Origin: Cladochytrium replicatum
Lineage: Eukaryota; Chytridiomycota; Chytridiomycetes; Cladochytriales; Cladochytriaceae
Assembly: GCA_025526935.1 (NCBI GenBank)
Contig: JAHLKD010000061.1
Coordinates: 270,569 to 334,568 of the forward strand
Length of the DNA stretch: 64,000 bases
Direction: 5' to 3'
Position numbers and translations under genes: made by a program. Below, one piece after another: positions 46,741-57,012 of the stretch; position 1 is the first letter of the stretch, and each line of letters starts with the position of its first letter. A model generated the notes under the pieces. The model did no database searches and was not told where the DNA came from. It saw only the letters and a program-made list of their open reading frames with translations.

Positions 46741-47950
46741 CAACGAAAATCAGCTTATCTTAAACTAGCTTTCTAAACAGTATCGAGCTTCGAAGGCAGT
46801 CAGCTTTGTTGGGATTGGTCGAGGCGAAGTATGGGCGGAGTATTCAGGCAAAGCCATTGTGTCACTTTGACTACATGGCGAGACGAAGTTAGAATATTCA
46901 TTATTTTGTTTATTTATCGTTTATTGTTCCAACCTTGAATCATGGAAGGTTGGAGGTTTGTTTCACTCGCACTAGTTTAAGTTCGAGTTTTTCCCTATCA
47001 ATAAACTCCTCGGTAATCTACATTGGGTCACTGTCTGCAGTATCGTTAAAACGATCTCGAAAGCATTATAAAGAGCTTACCCACCAACAGGTACGCATAG
47101 CCTGTATTCTAACAAGCTTTCTGTCTCACAAGGCAGTCACCTTACTGGCTCAAGTGACAAAGTACATACATGCAACGCTGTTCTTCGCGGATCAGCAAAG
47201 TAGATTCCAAGTGGTCTGTAAACGTTTTTGTTCTGATCCGCAATGTACCTTCACAAGCCATCGAGTTCTTGGACACAAAGTAAGCTCGAAATCACACATG
47301 TAAACGACCAGACACACCGCTTCCATGCTGGACGCCAGAAATATCTCGGAGCAGTAGATTTCGCCCGATCGGACTCACCAATGTGGGGTAGCCCACATTC
47401 TGGTAATTTTTCGCCGCTCTGGCTTGCGGTTTGCGCAACATGTGTCCGTTCAATTCTATTTGTTTGTTCCTGCACACTTGTGACTCTCAGTTTTGTTCTG
47501 CGTATTTGTTGTAATGTGTGAAATTTTGGTTCACTTGGTTTTATGTTCTCTGGTGTTGTTGTGTCCCTTGTCGTTGTGTCCACGTCGACTCGATGCCGCT
47601 TATCGCCGGGAGCACTGGCGGGATACAAAAATATATCCTTCTTAAATCAGATCAGTAGAGCGTAGAGAAAGACAACCGTAAGGCAGAGCAGAGCGTCTCC
47701 AGAGGCCAAAGACGTCCCATGGCCTCTCATTAACTTTGAATAAGGCTTGATGGAACAGTAGAGGCTCGACCAAACCATAAAGCTCCGGAGCTGGAAAGCG
47801 CGCTGAGAATTGAGGTAATTCTGAGGGACGCTTGACTTTGTTGTCGCCGGGTGGATTTGACATGGTGGGTTCATCACACTACCCATAAATACAGGAGCTG
47901 TTGAAAGCTAGCCCTATGCACCATCATCACGCCCTCGGCGACTGTTTGCT
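46741..47950. other. Repeat-rich relic stretch
   Basis: Contains an LTR-like end (46925-47022 starts TGTTCC and ends TCTACA), a 125-codon minus ORF with an RIRRTKLR-like basic start (47251-47628), and a 73-codon minus ORF opening MSNPPGDNKVKRPSELPQFS (47642-47863) that looks like the N-terminus of a gag. No intact gene. Confidence 0.35.
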
Positions 47951-48515
47951 TCAACTATCGATGTCTCCTTCTTCGCCAAAAATCCCAAGTCGTGTCGTCA
48001 AGACTTTCTTCTGCATGTATGCTTCATGAAGGCGAATGCGAATATCAGAAAGCCGTTTGATCATTTCGTTCCAGAAGCTAATATTTTGCTTTAAATCGAA
48101 ACCAGAAAATAAATGGCAGATCACAATTACTCAGTGTCACTGAAACATAACATCACCATATCCCGGACGGTTGAAAGGTCTTCTTCAGTTACGTTCTCTA
48201 CGAGTTTCACATGCTCCAATGCTGGATCGTCCTCCTGTAGCAAGACCATCAACGGTCTGACAATCTTTAGGTGTTTGCTTTCGTCCTCGATCATTTCCAT
48301 TGCAGCATCAGAAAGAACTTTCAGCTCGCGCGCTCGAGGGTGCGCAAATAGGACTTATTCCTCTGTATGTCTTCACTTTCTCGGGGCGCAACCAGATCTC
48401 TGATAATCCAAGGAAATTGGAAGGGATTAACATGAAACGGAGCACGCATCATTTGTACGAACCTTCCAAGTCGATTTCCCCATAAATTTCATCGTCATCA
48501 GTTTGGTCGTCTGGA
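47951..48515 (-). pseudogene. Broken gene, weakly Rxt2-like
   Basis: Minus-strand text: DDDEIYGEIDLE (48480), an intron, DLVAPRESEDIQRNKSYLRT, then after a one-base shift LKVLSDAAMEMIEDESKHLK, IVRPLMVLLQEDDPALEHVK, NVTEEDLSTVRDMVML, and after another intron FWNEMIKRLSDIRIRLHEAY. The DxEDI.xP, E-x-h-L-xLL-x-DDP pattern resembles Rxt2-type subunits of the Rpd3L histone deacetylase complex, but the likeness is thin. The shift near 48330 breaks the frame. Confidence 0.35.
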
Positions 48516-48677
48516 TTGTTGATTTTTGTATATCAAGAAGCTAACGATACTTTAGCGCTCTCCTCAATACTGAATGGTGTCCAGATCGAATGTACCAAAG
48601 GCTCGCCATGTGTGTCGGGTACCCTGTGCTTCAGTGAGAAAAGCGTTAACATGTTAAGGAAATTCATCGAAAGAGAA

Positions 48678-48869
48678 ATTTGGGAAAAGAAAAGTGCAGC
48701 ACATGAATATGTTTGTTTCCTCTGTTGAAGGGCCAATGGTTTGCGTTCCCGTAGTCAATCCCTTCGAAACATTATTTGGGAAAAGAAAAGTGCAGCACAT
48801 GAATATGTTTGTTTCCTCTGTTGAAGGGCCAATGGTTTGCCTTCCCGTAGTCAATCCCTTCGAAACATT
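48678..48869. repeat. 96-bp tandem duplication
   Basis: Two directly repeated copies (48678-48773 and 48774-48869) differ by a single base in the GCGTTCCC / GCCTTCCC word. The period of 96 is a multiple of three. No gene is affected that I can identify. Confidence 0.92.
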
Positions 48870-49155
48870 ATTTCACTAGTATTGGGATGGACGGCATGTG
48901 GGCATCACAATATTTCATCATCCCTACAAATAGGTTGTCGGTAGCTCGCTGAAGGCTCATTGAAGGCTCATAGAAATCCAATACATTAGTTACAGCACTC
49001 TACAGCAAAAGAAAGGGATTAAGCCGATCTGACAATAAGCAGAAGAGATCTAACAGCGCTTCAAACGAGTGCAGCAATCCGAGGAAAGAAATGGAAATGA
49101 GCGTTCGCAGGATATAGAAGGGAATAAAAGGGAGGAAGGAAATCTTCAATCGAAA
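48870..49155. other. 3' flank of the sugar transporter
   Basis: No gene seen; AT- and purine-rich with a short direct repeat GCTCATTGAAGGCTCAT near 48950. Confidence 0.4.
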
Positions 49156-50868
49156 TTAAGCTTTGACCTTGACTTGAACCTCGGGGTCATCGACAAGTTC
49201 ATCATTGAGTTTCAAGTTCTTGAGTGAGTAAGTGACGAAATTGTGGTGGTCAAAGATTTCGCCAACTTGTTCAAGCGTACGCCCCTTCGTCTCAGGAACG
49301 AGGAGATAGATGGTGATGAACTGCACGACGGAGTACGCGAAGACATAGTAGAAGTTGTAGTCTCCCAATACTGTGATGATCCACGCTTGAAGGTATGGAG
49401 TTGCGAAGCCTAAAGCAGATCCTACGACTTGGACAACAAACAGCGTACGCATACGATGTTCGTAAGGCATGATTTCATCCGTGAACAAGTTCGCCGATGG
49501 AGCAGTCACCAGCGAGTTCCAGAGCCCGAGAATGTACTTGAAAGCAAAGAAGAAACCGCCGTACACGAGAACTGACTTGTTGGAGGCGAAAAGCTGGTAG
49601 AAAATGGCCATAAGCAGAGAGAGGACTGCCGCACCACCGTAACCCCAGTTTTGAAGCTTGCGGCGACCGTAGCGCTCTGGACCAAACGAACCAAAGTAGC
49701 CACCGACAACACTGAAGATGTCTCCACCAATGTCAAGCGCTTGCTTGGTTGTCGGGTTCGTAACTCCGAGATTGTCGTAGATAAGAGTTGTGAACGCCCC
49801 GCCAGAAGGAGCAAGGTTGATCAGCTTCCAGGCCCAGTTGACAAGAGCAAGAATAAACATCCGACGACGAACATTGGGGTTGGCAAACAATGGCAACGGA
49901 TTGATGGCGCCAAGGTAGGTGAACTTCGGGGCAGTTGCGACAACTTCACGAAGTTCTTCGATCTGTGCCTCGATCATAGGGTTGGTGGCGTCACCATTTG
50001 CTTGCCACTTGATGATAACTTGACGAGCCTCTTCTTCACGACCCATGTGAACGAGCCATCGAGGAGTTTCCGGAACGATGAATGACATGGCGAAGATGAT
50101 GATGACCCACACAAATTGGATCATAATGGGCACTCTCCATTGCCAGTGGGTCTCCGGAGTAACGGAGGCGATAAGTATAACGAACTGATTCAGGTAGTAG
50201 CCCCAGACCCAGACTCCTCCGAACATTCCACCGAAGAAGGCACGCCAAGCAGGGTGTGAGATTTCCATGACGTACTGGAGAGTGACAGCATATAAGCAAA
50301 CCATTGAGAAAGAATGGGATGGAAATACCGCATTGGCAACAGCTCCAGCAATGGCGATACCGAACTGATTAATGACTCGACCCGATAAGAAGGCGACATT
50401 AGGATTGCTTCCGAAAGTGCCGAAAACTTGGACGCAAACCCCGATAAAGGCAAAGAATGTGCCCAAAACAACTCCCCGGCGACGACCGAACCCATCAAAC
50501 AAGGGCATGTATGTAAATGGAGCGAGGAACCCACCAATGTTGTTCCTGTTAACAACCGTGATTGTTAGATGTGAGAATGTATCAGGGAGAAAACATCAAA
50601 CATACGCAACATCAATCTGAGCCAGGCTGATTGCATCACCGCCCGTAACGTCTTGCTTGAACGTGTTGAGAATGGGCAGGTTCCAGGCGAGGGAAGCATC
50701 ATAAGCGTTACTCGCGAGGGCGAGGACGGCGTACATCACAGCAAACCAGTTACGGTACATGTAACGGCTGTGGAGTTTTGGAGCATTGGGGTCCAGAGCC
50801 TGAGCACGAAGGAGCACGAAAGGCTCGGGTTCACCATCGCGACGGTTCTCCTCAGTTTGACCAGGCAT
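49156..50868 (-). CDS. MFS sugar transporter (fungal SP family)
   Basis: Two exons, about 540 residues. Exon 1 (50600-50868) has an acidic start, then RYMYRNWFAVMYAVLALASN as helix 1. Exon 2 has the usual SP-family motifs: GFGRRRGVVLGTFFAF between helices 2 and 3, FIVPETPRWLVHMGREEEAR after helix 6, GSFGPERYGRRKLQNWG between helices 8 and 9, and VPETKGRTLEQVGEIFDHHN at the end of helix 12. This is the PF00083 layout with 12 helices; the sequence is closest to the fungal lactose permease/hexose group by the PETPRWL and RTLEQVGEIF text. Acts at the plasma membrane; substrate not decided. Next to it lies a beta-mannosidase relic, so a mannoside-use pair is a thin possibility. Confidence 0.85.
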
Positions 50869-51678
50869 TGAATTGGCTGAAGATGGAGATGGAAAGTCGG
50901 GAAGGGAGCAGGAGGGGTTTTAAAGCAAAGCAAAGCCCCAGGTGCGCCTGTGGAAAATTTGATTCATGTTTCAGACTCTGGTTGACTCAAACACACAAAC
51001 TACATGAAAAATCGGAGAGTGCATCGCCGATTTTAACGGTCAAATTCGCTAAGCTCTTCTTTCAATCGACTCTGAGTAATCCTTGCAGACTTGAATGAGA
51101 ATCAGTGTGCACCAACGTCAAGCGTGTGCGTGGTGTACGTGCGCCGCGTGCACGCCAAAAATTTGTGCTGTCAGGTGGGACTGAAAAATTACTGTCGTGC
51201 ACACGACCACCAGTCACCTGTGCCTATGTTCACTTTACTGTATTGCTATGTAATGATGGAATTGGGGCTTTCAAACTTCTGAGAACGACGAATCGTTTCC
51301 GCCCCTGGAAACTCCCCGTTCTACTGGAGAGTGAAAGGAAGAACAATAACATACCTGATGGCTATATGTCACCTAGAGTCAGTAGGCTCCTCAACAAAAG
51401 ACATATTTGGTGGATCGCGACTGAGAGTTATGGCTTCAAGTTTGTATAGACCTTTTTTGGTGGATGATGATGTTGTTGTTGTGGGGTGCTTGTGAAAGTG
51501 GGAGAATTGTCGGGTATTTATCGAAATTGGGTTGGGGTCGGGCAGAACGGGGGGATGGCCAAACCCCCCACAACACTGGCATGGCGATTAGTATTGCGCA
51601 TACACCATAAATTAAGCTCATGCGCACGTCAATCGTACACCATGACACAACACGACGCAATCCTTCCTCACTGACCTT
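50869..51678. other. Transporter promoter region
   Basis: No gene supported in 810 bp. The sequence has a GC-rich purine/pyrimidine alternation (GTGTACGTGCGCCGCGTGCA near 51133) that could adopt Z-form. Confidence 0.35.
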
Positions 51679-52366
51679 GTGATGCTGTTCCACCAAAAAG
51701 CCCCCGCGGGGAACTACAAGCTCCTCTTCTACATCCCCGCTTCCGCATCCCCTTCTCATTCGAGCGTTTCGAGCACCTGTTGCAAGTGTACCAGGCCGAG
51801 TGCATCCGGATCGGTCGAGCACTGGCGACGGCAGCCTCAGCAGACCAGTGGGGCGCTGTACTGGCAACTCAACGACGCGTGGCCGGGATCTCGTGGTCGT
51901 CGATCGACTTCTTCGGTCGATGGAAAGCATTGCATTTTGCGATGAAGCGCTCGTTCTCGCCGGTTGAGATCTATGTTGTTCTGAGTGAGCCTGTCATGGG
52001 GATGTTTGGGGAAAGGAAAGTGGAAATCTGGATGGCGACCGAGACGGGGAAGCCGGTGAGAGTGAGGTTGATGTGGAGTCTGGAGAAGTTGGACAGTTTT
52101 GACTTCTGCGGCGGTGATCTTGAGGAGACCGATCCGGTTAAGTTGGCGCAAAAGGTTGCTGAGGCGAAGTTGGGGAGAACTTTTGATGGGAGGGTGGTGG
52201 ATTGGTTGGATGCAGTGTTCTTTGGTTTGGAGCGAATCTTCTCTTACGATTGGAGCAGAAGCACCGTGGAAAGAGCACCAAATAAACCATGTACAAACAC
52301 AGAAGTTCGCAAGATTAAGGATCAAGTTATACGATACAATGGACATCAAAAGACATATTTATTGTA
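51679..52366 (+). pseudogene. 3' relic of a GH2 beta-mannosidase
   Basis: The C-terminal end of a GH2 beta-mannosidase is spread over two frames: LYWQLNDAWPG (51860) in one, ISWSSIDFFGRWKALHFAMK, RSFSPVEIYVVLSEPV in the other, with QVYQAECIRIGRALA just upstream. The ALYWQLNDxWxxxSWSSxDxxGRWKxLHY motif is diagnostic, though here it needs a frame change and has no N-terminal or catalytic part. So it is a fragment. The remaining tail (to 52366) is open but reads unlike the family. Confidence 0.75.
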
Positions 52367-54122
52367 GTGTCATGAACCGACGCGGAATGCGAGTGAGAGA
52401 ATGACATGGTTTGAACAGTAAATTTGACCGGAGCCTCAGCCAAATCGTGTGGTATAAATGACATCCTGTACTCCTCCGTCCAAGGTTGTAACCAGTCGAG
52501 CATTCTTCAATAAAGCGCATCCAGGGTATTTTGGTCAGGCTCAAAATCTTTGAGGTAAACGATGATTTCGTCGTAAGCCTAGCGTCGATGGACATCAAAC
52601 AATATCTTCAGCCCTCGTTGGCAAGTCCGAAGTACGTCGAGGATCTGAATTCATTAATGTTTCCAATGTGAAATATGAGAGAACCTTCCCATGTGGTGCA
52701 TCTCCAATCAATGCAATTCCCTGTGTAAGGTGGAATATCAAGCTAATAGAGTCATGTGTGAGTACTTACCTTAAGCATATCCATAGATACCTTGAACGAA
52801 TTCGGGACTTTGGTGCTCCAGAGCTTCAGGAACGTTGTAGCATCAGCAACCGTGTTGGGCCGCTAAATTTGGAGTTGGTGAACGGTTCGAAAACCTTCCG
52901 CCAGAAGAAAACACCATACATTCCCGAGCTTGTCCTTGAGGATCTCGTCACCAAAAAATCGAAAAATCGACGTACTTACGCTTCGGAGAGCTTGAAAATT
53001 ACGTACATTTAGCATTGATCCCGAAATGCAAGGGAATGCTGTGTACCATTCGGTTCAACATGTTCTGAAGAGTCAGAGAACACCTTCAGAACATGGTGAC
53101 CTATCTTCAGGGATGTCGTCGATATCAGACTTTAGCTCGCTAGAGACTGCCACCAGGGACACGGCAGACAACTCTTCAGGAGAATTTTGGGCCAGGATGC
53201 TGCATGAAGCGATGATTTGCTCAATTACGTAAGCGACACATCGAGTGTCCAAGAGCCTCCAATATCCTACGGGGGGAAGGTTAATAAACCGAGCAGACCA
53301 ATTGACATAACTCACCTTCTACTTCGATGACGTTGACATTTTCCAGTTCTAATCGTATTTCCTGATCACTTTGTAGGGTAAGTGAACGACATAGGGACCA
53401 GATAAGCGTACACCATACCTTGCCTGAACGTTATCGCGAAGATCATTCCATGTGTAAAGCACTGGTCGCGACTTCCATGCTGACGAGCCAATATCCTTTG
53501 AAAGCGCATGTGTCGGTGCTCACCTTCAGTACGCGATCCTCTTCAGCAGGACCAGCTTAGAGCATTGTTCTTCAACATATTTCGCAAATTCGCTAATCGC
53601 TGTAGTGCTAGTGTCAGCTCAAGGTAGGAACTGTATCAACAATTCGTGAGACATGCCATCTGTTGAAGACGAAGGAAGAGGCGTCAAACCATTCGAGCAA
53701 CGTACTACTTTAGAGTCCTCGTCTGTGCTTCTACTTTGGACTGAATCTGGCTCTGCCATGGTTCAATTTTATGAGCCATGGAATTTGAATGATAATACCT
53801 TAACATCTGGGAGCCATTTTGTGGTGAGAAGAGAGATGGGGCAGGGTCGGCAGGGAGTTCGAGCAGCCGAAAGCGATCTGGCTCAAACTGTTTGCTGAAG
53901 GAGAGATCCATCGATGAGAATGTGAGAATGCAACCACATCAGGAAAGTCATGGTGCAGAGGGACGTCGGCAATGACGTCGGTGGGAAATTTCGATCGGAA
54001 CAAACAAGGAAAGCTTAATCACCGCACAATCCAGCCCACCAATCATTTATTGGCCTCAGGTGTGTTGGACAAAGCTCTTAGTTACCAAAATGATCACCTG
54101 AACTGAAGACTTAAAATACAGT
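52367..54122. other. Unassigned stretch, possibly a broken minus-strand gene
   Basis: Minus-strand pieces read protein-like (KGIALIGDAPHGKVLSYFT near 52720, KLGNVWCFLLAEGFRTVHQL near 52920, WKSRPVLYTWNDLRDNVQA near 53460) but in different frames. GIALIGDAPHG recalls the FAD-binding GDAAH motif of FAD monooxygenases. None of the other known motifs were found, so no gene is called. Confidence 0.3.
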
Positions 54123-56108
54123 GATGGACAACAGACGAACATATCCCGAAGCATCAACTCGGGTCAAAATTCATGATGACGTCAATGACATAGATCCAGA
54201 AGCTCCACCGTAAGTGATTTTGGCTTAATTTATTTTGATTTTGACATACTTTTGAAGAGATTCGCCTTTCAAGTCGGTCGCCGAAGCTGGAGCTTCCACG
54301 GGTTTCAAAAAAAGAACTTTCAGTGTTCCTCTCATAGTTCCACTTGGATTGGTTTTCGCCATACCCTTGCTTGGGATATGTGTGCCGGTGAGACTGATGG
54401 AACTTCAAGCCATGTTGAAGGAAAACTTAACGTCAGGTTGTAGGTGTGGCTCCTCTTTACCTTAACGGGTAATGACTCTATATCATCTATTGGGGAGCAA
54501 AACTTGATGGTATGTTGGAGAAAGCTCAAGTTATCTGTTCGATCGATATCAACCACTTAATGCTTTATGCATAGCTGATTATGGAGCAGGTTTCAACTCA
54601 GACTGCAAAGGTTCTTGCCGTGGCAGTCGCGGCTCACAGCATGGTCTTTAACAATGCAGACATTATGCGGGCGCTTTCAACAAAACAGAATCCAGTCATC
54701 ATGAGCAATCAAACTGATGCCTTGGAGGAGCTTCTTCATGCCCTTAATACGCAACAAATACATAACGGAGTAGTATGTCAAGCTACCGAAAACTACACCG
54801 GTAGATCTTGTTCAAAACACTATTTCTCGAACAGCAAGCTAAACTGGGACACAGGGGTGATCGATCCGAACCGCAAATACTACTCAAATACTCCTCCGCC
54901 ATTTCTAGGAATATACAAAGTTATGCCTGATACACCTTTCGCTCTAATTATGGACGACACAACAGGTTGGAAGCTAAGAATGACGCCTTGGAACGGACAA
55001 GGACCGCTTGGAAACTTCTCCATTGATGGAGTAGCAACAGCAGTGGCAATGAATGTCCCCCCGTGGACCGCATATAGTGGTTGGCAAGAAATCTATAATA
55101 GTCACTATGCATTGAAAGTTTCGCAGTTTTAGATGCAATCGACGGACATATCATCTGGGCATTCGGCTACACCGACTATCATTTCCGAACTGAGCAAGAT
55201 CGGGCTCTAGGTGTCATTCCATCGTACTATTGCAACATTATTATTGAGGTGCAAACATCCTTTTCAAGATTCATAGAAGCACTTTCGGGAACATTCACAA
55301 ATGGCACCCGAATTTTTCTGTTCGAGCAAATGAGTGGACTCATGGTCACAGCTGACAATGCGAGTGCAATTGCAGGACCAAAAGATAGGGTGAGAAAAAT
55401 CTGGGAAGCTTTGGGCCGATTCTCATTGACACATTCCAGTTCCAAGCAAATGGAACGGCGGACATTACAATTGCAACTCTTGTTACTGCTCTACAACAAC
55501 GCTTTCCCAGCACAAACTCAGCTCAGTTTATTTCGAGGGCTGCCTTCGACGGTCCTACAATGCGAGTCTATGCTTCAGTTGTGAATCAAGGATCAGTACT
55601 CTTCCTTGTCAGAGTTCACTTAATGACAGACTTTGGCACAAATTGGGTCGCGGTGATCGCCATTCCGTATGATGGATTCTTTGGTGCAACTGCTGCAGCC
55701 CGAGTTCGTGCACTCATTATCGGTTCCGTCTTGGGTGCAGTTGGACTATCTGTCACAATTTTGCTATCTTATTTCACAGTCCGTCCTCTTGCAATTCTGT
55801 CAAAAGCCATAAGGTGGAAAACTACATTCAAGAGATTTACTTGATCCTGAACTTTCTTTGGAACAGGGAGCTCACCAAGTTTGATTTCTCAATGTTGGAG
55901 AAGAAGTCTATGGATCGTAGAAGTATGATTAAAGAGATAAATGAGCTTCAGGACACTTTCATGGTCATGGTAAGCGATGTCCTTTTCAGGTTCAATACTT
56001 TTTATTCAACTGCAAAAGGTCCGAGCGTTTGCTGCAACTCTGAAGGTCAATCGGGCGCTTACTACTGGGAAGTATCAATCCACAGTTGACTCAAAAAGTC
56101 ATATTTGA
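54123..56108 (+). pseudogene. Truncated Cache-domain receptor (cyclase or histidine-kinase type) without an output domain
   Basis: Exon 1 starts MDNRRTYPEASTRVKIHDDV. Exon 2 has a first membrane helix, VPLIVPLGLVFAIPLLGICV. The extracellular part (54581-55620) is dCache-like: EQVSTQTAKVLAVAVAAHSM, GIYKVMPDTPFALIMDDTTG, DAIDGHIIWAFGYTDYHFRT, FLFEQMSGLMVTADN, and WVAVIAIPYDGFFGATAAAR. A second helix, IIGSVLGAVGLSVTILLSYF, is followed by TKFDFSMLEKKSMDRRSMIK and EINELQDTFMVMV, a HAMP/coil type linker seen in chytrid cyclases and kinases. It stops with TGA at 56106 soon after KVNRALTTGKYQ, without a catalytic domain. Two frame changes (near 55110 and 55420) break the extracellular part. So it is decayed. 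Confidence 0.62.
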
Positions 56109-56264
56109 GTGTATTAATGTAAAAAAATATGAAAGTTGGTGCCATCTTCCTGACCATTAGCTGCAAAGAGCTCTTGTAACATTTTGGGCTGGATTAGTGT
56201 CGAAATTAATCATCCCGATTGTTACCTGCCCGGACCAAAATACTTCATCAAACCACCATCAAAT

Positions 56265-57012
56265 TCACATAACCGACCCATCGCCGGCAATCAGGCCCCT
56301 GTCTTCATCGTAGTAATCTACACCATAGTCTCCTTCATCATCGTCGTTATCTTCCTCGGCAGCTTCGATTTCTTCGTCCTCATTCACTTCCAATTCATCC
56401 TGCCTATACCAAACGGTAGTTGAGAAACAAAGCAAAATACTAATGAAGGCCACGCACAGTTTTTTGAAGACCCTTCCCTTCGTCTTTCTCTAAATCGTCC
56501 CAGTTCATCCGCATTTTTCTCTTCGCAACCTTTTCAACCACGGAACGACATGCTTAGTCCAATGTTGCCTGTCCAATCGCTCCGGGTCATACCACGTTTC
56601 GATGGATCTTTCACTGAGTGTAATTCACTCGGGAAAAACTCTAAATCTGATGGGCAGTTTGTCAAGCATTTGTGCGCCAACTTCCTTTTGTATTGATCTG
56701 AATAACCGTCGATATCTACGATTCGGAATGTATTGTCAAGAAAACAAAAACTAAATCCATTTAAACAAAAACCAAATCCATGGAACAACCTTTTGTTGGA
56801 GGTGGGGGATCAAGGTCTCGCAGCTCCTTCAAGAATTCACGAGAGAAGTGGGCCACATCTTCTTCGGAACTGGACGGTTTCGGGAAGTGCGGGACATCGA
56901 AATTCTGCGGGAAATGTAATTAGATGGAGGCGATCAACGGGTTCGGAACTTCGTGATACGGATAGAGTGGGCGTTCTTTCGCAGGACCGCCATCGCCTCG
57001 ACCTCTGACCAT
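56265..57012 (-). CDS. RPC31: RNA polymerase III subunit RPC7/RPC31-like
   Basis: The start is MVRGRGDGGPAKERPLYP, typical for the GRGRG start of Rpc31/POLR3G. A 46-nt intron leads to NFDVPHFPKPSSSEEDVAHF and SREFLKELRDLDPPPPTKG, then DIDGYSDQYKRKLAHK with DLEFFPSELHSVKDPSKRG, KRKMRMNWDDLEKDEGKGL, and the acidic C-terminus QDELEVNEDEEIEAAEEDND, DDDEGDYGVDYYDEDRG. The order Gly/Arg start, YSDxYKxK, PxEL, Trp-Asp and acidic (DD.GDYG) tail is the RPC7 pattern. It belongs to the Pol III RPC3/6/7 subcomplex used in initiation. Inner exon borders (56460-56720) are approximate. Confidence 0.68.

Noticed and set aside
46925-47022. Possible solo LTR (TGTTCC...TCTACA)
   Set aside because: Ends are only weakly inverted, there is no target duplication and no second copy in the window.
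52640-52780. FAD monooxygenase gene from a GDAPH motif
   Set aside because: Only one motif-like match with a changed residue and no GxGxxG dinucleotide fold nearby.
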